Of a DNA stretch of 64,000 bases, positions 10,145 to 18,874 are shown piece by piece (the first letter of the stretch is position 1; each line of letters opens with the position of its first letter). The stretch comes from Burkholderiales bacterium (GTDB taxonomy: Bacteria > Pseudomonadota > Gammaproteobacteria > Burkholderiales > Burkholderiaceae_C), in NCBI GenBank assembly GCA_028868825.1, contig JAGWTU010000016.1, positions 1 to 64,000 on the forward strand, written 5' to 3'. Under the pieces are notes generated by a model. The model did no database searches, had not been told where the DNA came from, and worked only from the letters and a program-made list of their open reading frames with translations. Position numbers and translations under genes: made by a program.

Positions 10145-11200
10145 TCAGGCGCTACGACTCGTAGTGCACGCCGGACGCTGTGCCGGCAGCGCTGTCGCCA
10201 GGCGCTGAACGCCGCCGCCCGCCGACCCGGCACAGGCCGCGGCGGCGGCCTCGAGCGCGGCCGCGGTATCGACCAGCGGATCGAGCTCGACCACCGCCAG
10301 TCGCGGGTCGGCGCCACCGCCGGCCGCGGCGAGCAACGGGTGCAGACGCTGCGCCAGCTGCAGCCCGACTGCGGCGACGCAGCCCGGCAGCAGCAGCGCG
10401 TAGGCACCGGCGCCGACGCGGGCCACGAGATCGCCGGCGCGCAGGCAGCGGTGCAGCGGCGCGGCGATGGCGGCCGCGTCGGCCGAGTGGGCAGCAGTGC
10501 CGCATTCGACCCAGATCAGCGTCGCCGGCGCGCTGGCGCCGCGCTGCCAGGCGGCGAGACGGCGCTCGAAGGCGCCGCGGTCGACGCCGGGCCGGGGCTC
10601 GGGCGCCGGCAAGGTCCGATCCTCGATGGTCCAGACGCGGCCGCCCGATGGATCGCCGGCCGCGGCCGGATGGCTGGCGATGCGGATCTCGCAAGACCGG
10701 CCGTCGCGACGCGGCAGCGTCCATTCCGCGGTCAGCGGCAGGCCCTGGGCGAGCGCGGCGCGCAGCGCCTCCACGGCCGCGGCGCCGGGGTCGGCCGCGA
10801 CCAGGCCGGCGTCGACCGGCCGGCCGTCGAGCGCGCCCGACGGCAGTCCCAGCAGGGCGCAGAAAGCGGGGTCGGCGACGACGAAGCGGCGCCGCCGCGA
10901 ATAGGCGGCACCGATCCGCTCCGGCGCCGCCTCAGGTGCGGCCGGTGCGGCCGGCGCGGCCGGCACGGGGCGCAGCAGGCGGATCGAACCACCGAGCAGC
11001 GCGAGCCCGCCGAGCAGCGCGGCACCCGCCGACCAGCGCGTCCAGTCGTCGGCACCGCGCGCGCTCGCCTCGTGCTGCAGATGTTCGATCAGCAGCAGCG
11101 CCGCCAGCGTCGCCCCGGCGATCAGCAGCAGGCCGAAGGCCAGCGCCGGCGGGCCGGGCCGGTGGCGGTTCGAGGCGGGCGGGCGGGTGCGGATCGTCAT
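10145..11200 (-). CDS. Membrane PAS protein with degenerate GGDEF domain
   Basis: Not a recognised named gene. From the chosen ATG (MTIRTRPPASNR; an in-frame start 14 residues earlier is possible) the product is about 351 residues. Seen: TM1 (PALAFGLLLIAGATLAALLL), a short periplasmic stretch, TM2 (AALLGGLALLGG), an Ala/Pro linker, a PAS-like region (FVVADPAFCALLGLP to VWTIED), and a shortened GGDEF-like fold. Where the catalytic motif should stand the sequence reads ARVGAGAYALLLPG, so the active-site acids are gone and cyclase activity is not expected. It lies 112 bases upstream of the intact GGDEF-EAL gene on the same strand, so a partner or receptor role is a reasonable guess only. Confidence 0.75.
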   Translation of the reverse strand: MTIRTRPPASNRHRPGPPALAFGLLLIAGATLAALLLIEHLQHEASARGADDWTRWSAGAALLGGLALLGGSIRLLRPVPAAPAAPAAPEAAPERIGAAYSRRRRFVVADPAFCALLGLPSGALDGRPVDAGLVAADPGAAAVEALRAALAQGLPLTAEWTLPRRDGRSCEIRIASHPAAAGDPSGGRVWTIEDRTLPAPEPRPGVDRGAFERRLAAWQRGASAPATLIWVECGTAAHSADAAAIAAPLHRCLRAGDLVARVGAGAYALLLPGCVAAVGLQLAQRLHPLLAAAGGGADPRLAVVELDPLVDTAAALEAAAAACAGSAGGGVQRLATALPAQRPACTTSRSA

Positions 11201-11344
11201 GGCGGCGGCCGGGCCGGCGAGGTCGGTTCGACAGGCCGCCATTGTTCGGTAGCCGCCGCCGCCACCGCCCTCTCAAGTGACGGGAGTTGACGGGCCAGTT
11301 CGGGCCCTGCACGCGTCAGGGTCGCACCGATGCCGGCCGGCCGT

Positions 11345-12445
11345 TCAGCCGCGGCCGCCCGGTATCGGCGGCACCGGCAGCGCCACGTCGGCGCATTGCG
11401 CGCGCTGGCGCAGCGCCTGGTCGATGACGACGAGCGCCAGCATGGCCTCGGCGATCGGCGTCGCGCGGATGCCGACGCAGGGGTCGTGGCGGCCCTGGGT
11501 CTCGACGACGGTGGGGTGGCCGGCGCGGTCGATCGAGGCCTTGGGCAGGCGGATCGAGCTCGTCGGCTTGATCGCCAGGCGCACGACGAGGTCCTGCCCG
11601 GTGCTGATGCCGCCGAGCACGCCGCCGGCGTGGTTGCTCGCGAAACCGGCGGGCGTCAGCTCGTCGCCATGGAAGCTGCCGCGCTCGGCGACGCAGCCGA
11701 AGCCGCTGCCGATCTCGACGCCCTTGACGGCGTTGATGCCCATCATCGCGTAGGCGATCTCGGCGTCGAGCTTGTCGAACAGCGGCTCGCCGAGGCCCAC
11801 CGGCATGCCGCTGGCGCGCACCTCGATGCGGGCGCCGCAGCTGTCGCCGGCGCGGCGCAGCGCATCCATATGCGCTTCGAGCGCGGGCACGATGTCGGCG
11901 TTGGGCGCGAAGAAGGGATTCGTGTCGATGAGCGCGGCGTCGACGAACGGGATCTCGATCTCGCCTAGAGCGCTCATCCAGCCGCGGAAGGTCGTGCCGT
12001 ATTTCCCGGCCAGCCATTTCTTGGCCACCGCGCCCGCGGCGACCATCGGCGCCGTCAGCCGCGCGCTGCTGCGGCCGCCGCCGCGCGGGTCGCGGTGGCC
12101 GTATTTGCGCCAGTACGTGTAATCGGCATGGCCGGGGCGGAAGGTGTCGAGCAGGTTGCCGTAGTCCTTGCTGCGCTGGTCGGTGTTGCGGATCAGCAGG
12201 CAGATCGGCGTGCCGGTCGTCAGCCCCTCGTGCACGCCCGAGACGATCTCGACCGCGTCGGGCTCGTTGCGCTGCGTGACATGGCGGCTGGTGCCGGGGC
12301 GGCGGCGGTCGAGGTCGTGCTGGATGTCGGACTCGGCCAGCGCGAGCCCGGGCGGGCAGCCGTCGATGACGCAGCCGATGGCCGGGCCATGGCTCTCGCC
12401 GAAATTGGTGACGCGAAAGAGTTCGCCGAAGGTGCTGCCTGACAT
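11345..12445 (-). CDS. aroC: Chorismate synthase
   Basis: Last step of the shikimate pathway: converts 5-enolpyruvylshikimate-3-phosphate to chorismate with reduced FMN. The 366-residue length is normal. Seen: [20 protein letters not shown] with the family His, the [18 protein letters not shown] block, [14 protein letters not shown] (substrate/FMN-binding arginines), and near the C-terminus [20 protein letters not shown] and [13 protein letters not shown]. It lies 37 bases downstream of the CBS-domain gene on the same strand and may be cotranscribed with it. The C-terminal tail IPGGRG is short. The region from its stop to the next gene (11201-11344) contains only a modest GC hairpin. Confidence 0.98.
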   Translation of the reverse strand: MSGSTFGELFRVTNFGESHGPAIGCVIDGCPPGLALAESDIQHDLDRRRPGTSRHVTQRNEPDAVEIVSGVHEGLTTGTPICLLIRNTDQRSKDYGNLLDTFRPGHADYTYWRKYGHRDPRGGGRSSARLTAPMVAAGAVAKKWLAGKYGTTFRGWMSALGEIEIPFVDAALIDTNPFFAPNADIVPALEAHMDALRRAGDSCGARIEVRASGMPVGLGEPLFDKLDAEIAYAMMGINAVKGVEIGSGFGCVAERGSFHGDELTPAGFASNHAGGVLGGISTGQDLVVRLAIKPTSSIRLPKASIDRAGHPTVVETQGRHDPCVGIRATPIAEAMLALVVIDQALRQRAQCADVALPVPPIPGGRG

Positions 12446-12482
12446 CCAGGCATTCTAGGGTGCGGGCGCTCGCCCGAAACCT

Positions 12483-12950
12483 TCAGGCGGCGGGCTTGGC
12501 ACCTTCGGTGGGCGCATCCTCGGGCCAGTCGCGGATATAGGCCTTGAGCATGCGGTTCTCGAAGTCCTGCGCATCGACGACGGTCTTGGCGACGTCGTAG
12601 AACGAGATCACGCCCATCAGCGTGCGCCGGTCGAGCACCGGCATGTAGCGCGCATGGCGCAGCAGCATCATGCGGCGCACCTCGTCGATCTCGGTCGCCG
12701 GCGTGCAGGTCAGCGGCGCGTCGTCCATCACCGAGCGCACATGGCGGTCGCCGAATGCGCCGCCGTTGGCGACGACGGCGGCGATGACCTCGCGGAAGGT
12801 CAGCATGCCCACGAGGTCGCCATGCTCCATCACGACGAGCGAGCCGATGTCGAGCTCGGACATCATCGTCGCCGCATGGGCCAGCGTCTGGTTCGGCGAG
12901 ACGGTGTAGAGCGTGTTGCCCTTGACGCGCAGGATGTCCGTGACTTTCAT
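12483..12950 (-). CDS. CBS-domain pair protein
   Basis: The 155-residue product consists of two tandem CBS domains and little else. CBS pairs bind adenosyl ligands (AMP, ATP, SAM, NAD) and act as sensors; the partner is unknown here. Seen: MKVTDILRVKGNTLYTVSPN opening domain 1 (DIGSLVVMEHGDLVGMLTFRE), then VRSVMDDAPLTCTPATEIDE and RYMPVLDRRTLMGVISFYDV for domain 2. The ATG at MKVTDIL was chosen because it opens the conserved fold; an in-frame extension upstream has no similarity. It reads toward aroC, 37 bases away. Such stand-alone proteins are usually annotated by homology to IMP dehydrogenase accessory regions, which does not assign a function. Confidence 0.9.
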   Translation of the reverse strand: MKVTDILRVKGNTLYTVSPNQTLAHAATMMSELDIGSLVVMEHGDLVGMLTFREVIAAVVANGGAFGDRHVRSVMDDAPLTCTPATEIDEVRRMMLLRHARYMPVLDRRTLMGVISFYDVAKTVVDAQDFENRMLKAYIRDWPEDAPTEGAKPAA

Positions 12951-13036
12951 GGCGGGTACTCGGCTGGGGGGAGGGTGCGGCTGCGCGGTCAATATAGCCC
13001 ACAATCGGCGCCCATTCCCGCATTGATGGACCGCCC

Positions 13037-14335
13037 ATGGCCGGACCCAGCGACCCCGGATTCGACACCCTGGCCCTGCATGCCGGCGCCGCGCCCGATC
13101 CGGCGACCGGCGCGCGCGCGCTGCCCATCCACCTCAGCACGAGCTTCGTCTTCGAGAACAGCGAACATGCCGCCAGCCTGTTCAACCTCGAACGGCCGGG
13201 CCATGTCTACAGCCGCATCAGCAACCCGACGAACGCCGTGCTCGAGGAGCGCATGGCCGCGCTCGAGGGCGGCGTCGGCGCCATCGCCACGGCCAGCGGC
13301 CAGGCGGCGCTGCACCTGGCAGTGGCGACGCTGGCCGGCGCGGGCGCGCACATCGTCGCCTCGTCGGCGCTGTACGGCGGCAGCCACAACCTGCTGCATT
13401 ACACGCTGCCGCGCTTCGGCATCACGACGACCTTCGTGCCGCCGCGCGACATCGATGCCTGGCGCGCGGCGATCCGCCCGGAGACGAAGCTGCTGTTCGG
13501 CGAGACGCTGGGGAATCCGGGCCTCGACGTGCTCGACATCCCGACCGTCGCCGCCATCGCGCACGAGGCCGGCGTGCCGCTGCTCGTCGACAGCACGTTC
13601 ACGACGCCCTGGCTGATGCGGCCCTTCGACCATGGCGCCGACCTCGTGCTGCATTCGGCGACGAAGTTCCTCTGCGGCCATGGCACGGTGGTCGGCGGCG
13701 TGCTCGTCGACGGCGGCGCCTTCGACTGGTCGAAATCGACGCGCTGCCCCGAACTCAACGAACCCTACGCCGGCTTCCACGGCATGGTGTTCTGCGAGGA
13801 GAGCAGCGACGGCGCCTTCTTGCTGCGCGCGCGCCGCGAGGGCCTGCGCGACTTCGGTGCCTGCCTGAGCCCGCACAGCGCCTGGCTGATCCTGCAGGGC
13901 ATCGAGACGCTGCCGCTGCGCATGGAGCGCCATGTCGCGAACGCGCGCCGCATCGTCGGGTTCCTCGCCGCGCACCCGGCCGTTGCCGCGGTCGCCTACC
14001 CCGAACTCGACGGCCACCCCGACCGCGCGCTCGCGGCGCGGCTGCTGCCGCGCGGCTGCGGCGCGGTGTTCAGCTTCGACCTCAAGTGCTCGCGCCGCCA
14101 GGGCCAGGCCTTCATCGAGGCGCTCAAGCTGTTCTCGCACCTGGCCAACGTCGGCGACTGCCGCTCGCTCGTCATCCATCCGGCCTCGACGACGCATTAC
14201 CGCATGGACGACGCGGCGCTGGCCGCCGCCGGCATCGGTCCCGGCACGATCCGGCTGAGCATCGGTCTGGAGGACGCCGACGACCTCATCGCCGACCTGA
14301 AGGCGGCGTTCAAGGCGGCGGAGAAAGCGGCATGA
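13037..14335 (+). CDS. O-acetylhomoserine (or O-succinylhomoserine) sulfhydrylase, PLP-dependent
   Basis: Cys/Met-metabolism PLP enzyme that should add sulfide to an activated homoserine in methionine synthesis. At 432 residues it fits the longer MetY type better than the roughly 400-residue MetZ type, but the acyl donor cannot be decided by eye. Seen: YSRISNPTNAVLEERMAALE, a PLP-ring tyrosine in SSALYGGSHNLL, VDSTFTTPWLMRPFDHGAD, and the Schiff-base Lys210 in HSATKFLCGHG. The C-terminal RLSIGLEDADDLIADL is typical. Its stop overlaps the next gene's start (ATGA), implying translational coupling with the hydrolase. It is divergent from the CBS gene across 86 bases, which must contain both promoters. 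Confidence 0.93.
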   Translation: MAGPSDPGFDTLALHAGAAPDPATGARALPIHLSTSFVFENSEHAASLFNLERPGHVYSRISNPTNAVLEERMAALEGGVGAIATASGQAALHLAVATLAGAGAHIVASSALYGGSHNLLHYTLPRFGITTTFVPPRDIDAWRAAIRPETKLLFGETLGNPGLDVLDIPTVAAIAHEAGVPLLVDSTFTTPWLMRPFDHGADLVLHSATKFLCGHGTVVGGVLVDGGAFDWSKSTRCPELNEPYAGFHGMVFCEESSDGAFLLRARREGLRDFGACLSPHSAWLILQGIETLPLRMERHVANARRIVGFLAAHPAVAAVAYPELDGHPDRALAARLLPRGCGAVFSFDLKCSRRQGQAFIEALKLFSHLANVGDCRSLVIHPASTTHYRMDDAALAAAGIGPGTIRLSIGLEDADDLIADLKAAFKAAEKAA

Positions 14336-15132
14336 AGCTCGACCTCGCCGGCCGCGCGGCCTACGCCTACACGGGCGGCAAGCCCTTCGACGCCGCCCTG
14401 CCCTGCCTCGTGCTCGTGCATGGGGCGCTGAACGACCACAGCGTCTGGAACCTGCTCGCGCGCTGGTTCGCCAACCATGGCCATGGCGTGCTCGCCGTCG
14501 ACCTGCCGGGGCACAGCGCGAGCACCGGGCCGGCCTTGACGAGCGTCGAGGCGATGGCCGACTGGGTGCTGGCGCTGCTCGACGCCGCCGGCGTCGAACG
14601 GGCGGCCTTCGCCGGCCACAGCATGGGTTCGCTGGTCGCGCTCGAGGCGGCGTCGCGCGCGCCGGCGCGTGCGACGCGGCTCGCGATGCTGGGGTCGACC
14701 TATCCGATGAAGGTCGCGCCGGCGCTGCTCCAGACCTCGCTGGAGGCGCCGCTGGAAGCCATCGATAGGGTCGTGAGCTATTCGCATTCCACGCTCGCGC
14801 CCAAGCCCTCGTTCCCGGGCCCGGGCATGTGGCTGCGCGGCAGCGCGCGCGCGCTCGGCCGCCATGTGCTCGGCGCGCAGGGCGATGCGGCGCTGTTCCA
14901 CACCGATTTCGCCGCCTGCAACGGCTATGCCGGCGCCGAGGCCGCCGCCGCGAAGCTCGCCTGCCCCGTGCACCTGATCCTCGGCCAGCTCGATCAGATG
15001 ACGCCTGCCCGCAGCGCCGCCGCGCTGGCCACGCTGCTGAAGGCGCAGGTGCACCGCGTACCCGCCGGCCACAGCCTGATGGCCGAGGCGCCCGACGCCG
15101 TGCTGGCGGCGATGCGCGCCGCGCTGGCCTGA
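14332..15132 (+). CDS. Alpha/beta-fold hydrolase
   Basis: 266 residues, with the ATG overlapping the preceding TGA (ATGA). The fold markers are the oxyanion-hole strand LVLVHGALNDHSVWN, the nucleophile elbow FAGHSMGSLVALE (Ser), the acid in ILGQLDQMTP (Asp) and the final His in VPAGHSLMAEAP, so the triad is complete. No signal peptide is seen, so it is presumably cytoplasmic. The substrate is not predictable. Tight coupling to a homoserine sulfhydrylase could suggest a role near methionine metabolism (for example ester or lactone hydrolysis), but homoserine acetyltransferase (MetX) has the same fold and a different, longer sequence, so I do not claim that. Confidence 0.9.
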   Translation: MKLDLAGRAAYAYTGGKPFDAALPCLVLVHGALNDHSVWNLLARWFANHGHGVLAVDLPGHSASTGPALTSVEAMADWVLALLDAAGVERAAFAGHSMGSLVALEAASRAPARATRLAMLGSTYPMKVAPALLQTSLEAPLEAIDRVVSYSHSTLAPKPSFPGPGMWLRGSARALGRHVLGAQGDAALFHTDFAACNGYAGAEAAAAKLACPVHLILGQLDQMTPARSAAALATLLKAQVHRVPAGHSLMAEAPDAVLAAMRAALA

Positions 15133-15133
15133 C

Positions 15134-15772
15134 ATGCCATCGACCCCCATGACGGACCAGCGACCCAAACCCTTCTCGATGATCCGCGAGTTCCATCTCG
15201 CCGACTGGTTCACGCTCGGCAACGCCGTGTGCGGCACCGGCGCGCTGTTCTCGACGATGACCTTCCTCGCCAGCGGCGCCGCGCGGCATCTCGAATTCGC
15301 GGCGGCGCTGATCCTCGCCGCGCTGGTCTTCGACGTGCTCGATGGCCGCATCGCGCGCTGGCGCCAGAAGTCGTCGGCGATGGGGCGCGAGCTCGATTCG
15401 CTCGCCGACGTGATCTCGTTCGGCGTCGCGCCGGCGATGATGGGCTATGCCTGCGGCATGCGCGGGCTCTACGACCGCGTGATCCTGGCCTATTTCATCG
15501 CCTGCGGCGTCTCGCGGCTGGCGCGCTACAACGTCACCGCCGAGGCCTTCGCCGCCGAGACCGGCAAGGTGCGCTATTTCGAGGGCACGCCGATACCGAC
15601 CTCGATCGTCATCGCCGCGCTGCTCGCCGCCGCCGCGTCGACGGGCGCCCTCGGCGAGGATCTGTGGTTCGGCGCCGTCCACGTCGCCGGCTACACGCTG
15701 CACCCGCTGACGCTGCTGTTCGCGGCCTCGGGCACGCTGATGATCAGCCGCATCCGCATCCCCAAGCCCTGA
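15134..15772 (+). CDS. pssA: CDP-diacylglycerol--serine O-phosphatidyltransferase
   Basis: Membrane CDP-alcohol phosphatidyltransferase making phosphatidylserine, the precursor of phosphatidylethanolamine. The 212-residue product has several membrane helices. The family motif is complete: DVLDGRIAR, then eight residues, then GRELDSLAD, giving the four metal- and substrate-binding aspartates with the invariant Gly and Arg. The N-terminal FHLADWFTLGNAVCG and the segment RLARYNVTAEAF followed by YFEGTPIPTS are typical of the PssA branch rather than of PgsA. It starts one base after the hydrolase stop, so the three plus-strand genes here form a compact operon. It converges on the YihY gene. Confidence 0.93.
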   Translation: MPSTPMTDQRPKPFSMIREFHLADWFTLGNAVCGTGALFSTMTFLASGAARHLEFAAALILAALVFDVLDGRIARWRQKSSAMGRELDSLADVISFGVAPAMMGYACGMRGLYDRVILAYFIACGVSRLARYNVTAEAFAAETGKVRYFEGTPIPTSIVIAALLAAAASTGALGEDLWFGAVHVAGYTLHPLTLLFAASGTLMISRIRIPKP

Positions 15773-15788
15773 GGATCGCCGCCGTCGT

Positions 15789-17045
15789 TCAGCCGCGCAG
15801 CGCCTGCGCGAGCGTGAGCCGGTCGATCGCCGACGCGGCGCGGAAGGCCGTCGACGACGCGCCCGGCGCGAGCAGCATGCGCTCGACCAGCGGCGCCATC
15901 GGCGTCGAGGCCGGCTCGCACAGCAGCACGTAGCGCGGGCCGCGCGGGTCGGCGCCGGGCGCCTCGTCCAGGCGCGAGACCCAGTCGATCGCCGCGAGCA
16001 ACTCGAGCACGGGATCGATCTGCAGCGGGTCGGTGCGCAGCGCCGCCGCCAGCGTCGCCAGCGCCAGCCCGGGCTGGCCGCCGCGCCGCGCCAGGTCGAG
16101 CTGCCGCAGCAGCGCCAGCGCCAGTTCGAAACGCCAGCCCGGCGTGTGCGCCATGCTGACGACGCGCATCTGCAGGCTCGGCGCGTAGGCCGCGATCACC
16201 GCGCCGAGCAGCATGATGACCCAGCCGAGGTAGATCCACAGCAGCAGGATCGGCACGCTGGCGAAGGCGCCGTAGATCGTCGAGTAGGTCGGCACCGACT
16301 GGACATACCAGGCCAGCCCCTTCTTCGCGCCTTCGAACGCGATGGCGACGAAGAGCCCGCCGGCCCAGGCGTGGCGCCAGCGCACGTCGGTGTTGGGCAC
16401 GTAATGGAACAGCCCCGCGGTAGCCGCCGCGAAGACCCAGAACTGCACCGCCTCGAGCAGGAAACCGACGCCACCGGGCAGATCGGCGACGAGACCGCGC
16501 GACGCCGAGACGAGGTACGAGGTCAACGACAGGCTCAGCGCCAGCACCAGCGGCCCCAGCGTCAGCCCGGCCCAGTAGACGAGGATGCGCTGCGCCATCG
16601 GCCGCGGCCGGCGCACGCGCCAGATCGCGTTGAGCGTGCGGTCGATCGTCAGCACCATGGCCAGCGCCGTCGCGCCCAGCATCAGTAGCCCGACGGTGCC
16701 CAGGCCGCGCGCCTTGTTCGCGAACAGCGTCAGCGAGTGCAGCACCGGACGCGCGATGGTGTCGGGGACGAGGTTGCGCAGGAAGTACTTCTCGAGCCCG
16801 TCCTCGAGGCCGCCGAACATCGGGAATGCGCTGAACACCGCCAGCATCACCGTCAGCAGCGGCACCAGCGCGATCAGCGTAGTGAAGGTCAGGCTGCCGG
16901 CGGTGAGCCCGAGGCGGTCCTCGCGAAAGCGCCGACCCAGCGTGCGCAGCGTGAGGATCCAGGGCCAGTGGCTGAGCGTCTGGACGAGTTGCGGCAGTTC
17001 CTGCTGCGCGAGGTGGGCAAGGCTGCGGCTCGGCGGCGGGGTCAT
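15789..17045 (-). CDS. YihY/BrkB-family inner-membrane protein
   Basis: 418-residue polytopic membrane protein of the YihY/UPF0761 family (once linked to RNase BN and to BrkB; neither function is established). Seen: the N-terminal RFREDRLGLTAGSLTFTTLIALVPLLTVMLAVF characteristic of the family is represented by LTAGSLTFTTLIALVPLL, followed by helices around 140-300 and a motif YGAFASVPILLLWIYLGW. The C-terminal about 120 residues are soluble and Ala/Leu-rich. Start codons of this gene and the divergent DUF2069 gene are only 17 bases apart, so each promoter must overlap the other gene's coding sequence or the mRNAs have very short leaders. Confidence 0.88.
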   Translation of the reverse strand: MTPPPSRSLAHLAQQELPQLVQTLSHWPWILTLRTLGRRFREDRLGLTAGSLTFTTLIALVPLLTVMLAVFSAFPMFGGLEDGLEKYFLRNLVPDTIARPVLHSLTLFANKARGLGTVGLLMLGATALAMVLTIDRTLNAIWRVRRPRPMAQRILVYWAGLTLGPLVLALSLSLTSYLVSASRGLVADLPGGVGFLLEAVQFWVFAAATAGLFHYVPNTDVRWRHAWAGGLFVAIAFEGAKKGLAWYVQSVPTYSTIYGAFASVPILLLWIYLGWVIMLLGAVIAAYAPSLQMRVVSMAHTPGWRFELALALLRQLDLARRGGQPGLALATLAAALRTDPLQIDPVLELLAAIDWVSRLDEAPGADPRGPRYVLLCEPASTPMAPLVERMLLAPGASSTAFRAASAIDRLTLAQALRG

Positions 17046-17062
17046 GCTGGCTATGATGCCGC

Positions 17063-17446
17063 ATGACGATGACGACGCAGCCGCAGCCCGGCGAACACGA
17101 TCCGCTGGCCGCTCTGCGCGCGCTCACGCTCGCCGCGCTGGCCGCGCTGATCGCGCTGGGCCTGGCCTGGGAACTCTGGCTCGCGCCCACCGGCAGCGGC
17201 ACCTGGGCGATCAAGGTGCTGCCGCTGGTGCTGTGCGTCGGCGGCCTGCTGCGGCACCGCGTCCACACCTACCGCTGGATCGCGCTGCTCGTCTGGCTGT
17301 ATTTCATGGAGGGCGTGATCCGCGCCTGGGGCGACCGCGGCCTGTCGGCCCGGCTGGCGGCGCTGCAGATCGCGCTCAGCCTGCTGCTGTTCGCGATGTC
17401 GGTGCTCTACATCCGGCGCCGCCTGCGCGCCGGCCAAGTCGCGTGA
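17063..17446 (+). CDS. DUF2069 small membrane protein
   Basis: 127 residues with about four hydrophobic helices (around 22-42, 52-62, 74-86 and 100-118) and conserved features of DUF2069: ELWLAPTGSGTWAIKVLPL, RHRVHTYRWIALLVWLYF and EGVIRA. Function unknown. The stop overlaps the GTG of the following FAD-linked oxidase (GTGA), so the two are translationally coupled. Two further in-frame ATGs lie near the N-terminus, so the precise start is uncertain by a few residues. Confidence 0.85.
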   Translation: MTMTTQPQPGEHDPLAALRALTLAALAALIALGLAWELWLAPTGSGTWAIKVLPLVLCVGGLLRHRVHTYRWIALLVWLYFMEGVIRAWGDRGLSARLAALQIALSLLLFAMSVLYIRRRLRAGQVA

Positions 17447-18843
17447 ATCTGCTCGACGAGTTGCGCGCCGCGGTTGGCGCCGCGCAGGTGCTCGAGGGCG
17501 GTGACCTCGAAGCCTGGGAGCTCGACCAGCGCCGGCGCTGGCGCGGCCGCGCGCTGGCCGTCGTGCGGCCGGCGTCGACGGCCGAGGTCGCGGCGATCGT
17601 GCGCGCCTGCGCCGCACATCGCTGCGCCATCGTGCCGCAGGGCGGCAATACCGGCCTCGTCGGCGGCGGCATCCCCGACGCCAGTGGCAGCCAGATCCTG
17701 CTCAGCCTGCAACGGCTGAACCGCGTGCGCGACATCGACACTGCCAACCTGACGCTGACGGCCGAGGCCGGCTGCATCCTGCAGCACCTGCAGCAGGCGG
17801 TGGCGGCGCAGGGCCTGCTGCTGCCGTTGAGCCTGGCGGCCGAAGGCAGCTGCACGATAGGCGGCAACCTGGCGACGAACGCCGGCGGCACCCAGGTGCT
17901 GCGCTGGGGCAATGCGCGGCGGCTGTGCCTGGGACTCGAGGTCGTGACGGCGCAGGGCGAGGTCTGGGACGGCCTCACCGGGCTGCGCAAGGACAACACC
18001 GGCTACGACCTGCGCGACCTCTACATCGGCAGCGAGGGCACGCTGGGCGTGATCACCGCGGCGACGCTCGAACTCGCGCCGCAGCCGGCGGCGACGCTGA
18101 CGGCGCTGGCCGCCTGCGCGACGCTGGCCGACGCCGTGCGGCTGCTCGAGGGCACGCGGGCACGGCTGGCCTCGGCGCTGACCGGCTTCGAAGCCATGGG
18201 CCGGCCCGCGCTCGACCTCGTCGCGCGCCATTACCCGGACCTGCCCCGGCCGCTGCCCGGCGCGCCCTGGACGGTGCTGATCGAGCAGAGCGACCCCGAG
18301 GGCGAGGCGCCCGCGCGCGCGCGGCTCGAAGCGCTGCTCGCCGACGCGATCGACGCGGGCCTCGTCGCCGATGCCGTCGTGGCGGAGAGCCTCGCGCAAT
18401 CGCGCGCGCTGTGGCGCCTGCGCGAGTCGATCCCGCTGGCCCAGGCACTGGAAGGCGCCAACATCAAGCACGACATCGCGCTGCCGGTGTCGGCGCTGGC
18501 CGAATTCGTCGCCGCCGCCGATGCCGATCTGCAGCGCCTGATACCGGGCGTGCGGCTGATCAACTTCGGTCATCTCGGCGACGGCAACCTGCACTACAAC
18601 GTGCAGGCCCCCGTCGGCAGCGATGCGCGGCAGTTCCTCGCCGAACGCGAGGCCGAGGTCAATGCCGTCGTCTACGACCGCGTCGCGTCGCTGGGCGGCA
18701 CGTTCTCGGCCGAGCATGGCATCGGCGCGCTCAAGCGCGACGAACTCGCGGCACGCAAATCGCCGGTGGCGCTGGCGCTGATGCGGGCGATCAAATCGGC
18801 GCTCGACCCCGCGGGGCTGATGAATCCCGGCCGCGTCCTCTGA
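17443..18843 (+). CDS. FAD-binding oxidase/dehydrogenase, GlcD/D-2-hydroxyglutarate dehydrogenase-like
   Basis: Flavoprotein of the vanillyl-alcohol-oxidase/PCMH superfamily that oxidises a D-2-hydroxy acid. The start is GTG (Val-Asn-Leu-Leu-Asp-Glu-Leu), inside the preceding stop codon; 466 residues. Seen: the FAD-binding stretch IVPQGGNTGLVGGGIPD, SCTIGGNLATNAGG and the IGSEGTLGVITAATLELAPQP end of the PCMH domain. In the C-terminal cap, NFGHLGDGNLHYNVQAP and FSAEHGIGALKRDEL hold the metal and substrate histidines. It is a single-chain enzyme with no adjacent glcE or glcF subunit gene, which favours the D-2-hydroxyglutarate or D-lactate dehydrogenase type. The exact substrate is inferred only from family. 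Confidence 0.9.
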   Translation: MNLLDELRAAVGAAQVLEGGDLEAWELDQRRRWRGRALAVVRPASTAEVAAIVRACAAHRCAIVPQGGNTGLVGGGIPDASGSQILLSLQRLNRVRDIDTANLTLTAEAGCILQHLQQAVAAQGLLLPLSLAAEGSCTIGGNLATNAGGTQVLRWGNARRLCLGLEVVTAQGEVWDGLTGLRKDNTGYDLRDLYIGSEGTLGVITAATLELAPQPAATLTALAACATLADAVRLLEGTRARLASALTGFEAMGRPALDLVARHYPDLPRPLPGAPWTVLIEQSDPEGEAPARARLEALLADAIDAGLVADAVVAESLAQSRALWRLRESIPLAQALEGANIKHDIALPVSALAEFVAAADADLQRLIPGVRLINFGHLGDGNLHYNVQAPVGSDARQFLAEREAEVNAVVYDRVASLGGTFSAEHGIGALKRDELAARKSPVALALMRAIKSALDPAGLMNPGRVL

Positions 18844-18874
18844 GCGGCGACCGCAGGACTACCGGGCTACCGGA

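Noticed and set aside
5734..10164. Plus-strand open frame of 1476 codons opposite the adaptor and GGDEF-EAL genes
   Set aside because: It is antisense to clear genes, made of His/Arg/Ala/Gln-rich low-complexity sequence with no domain; long antisense frames are expected at this GC content.
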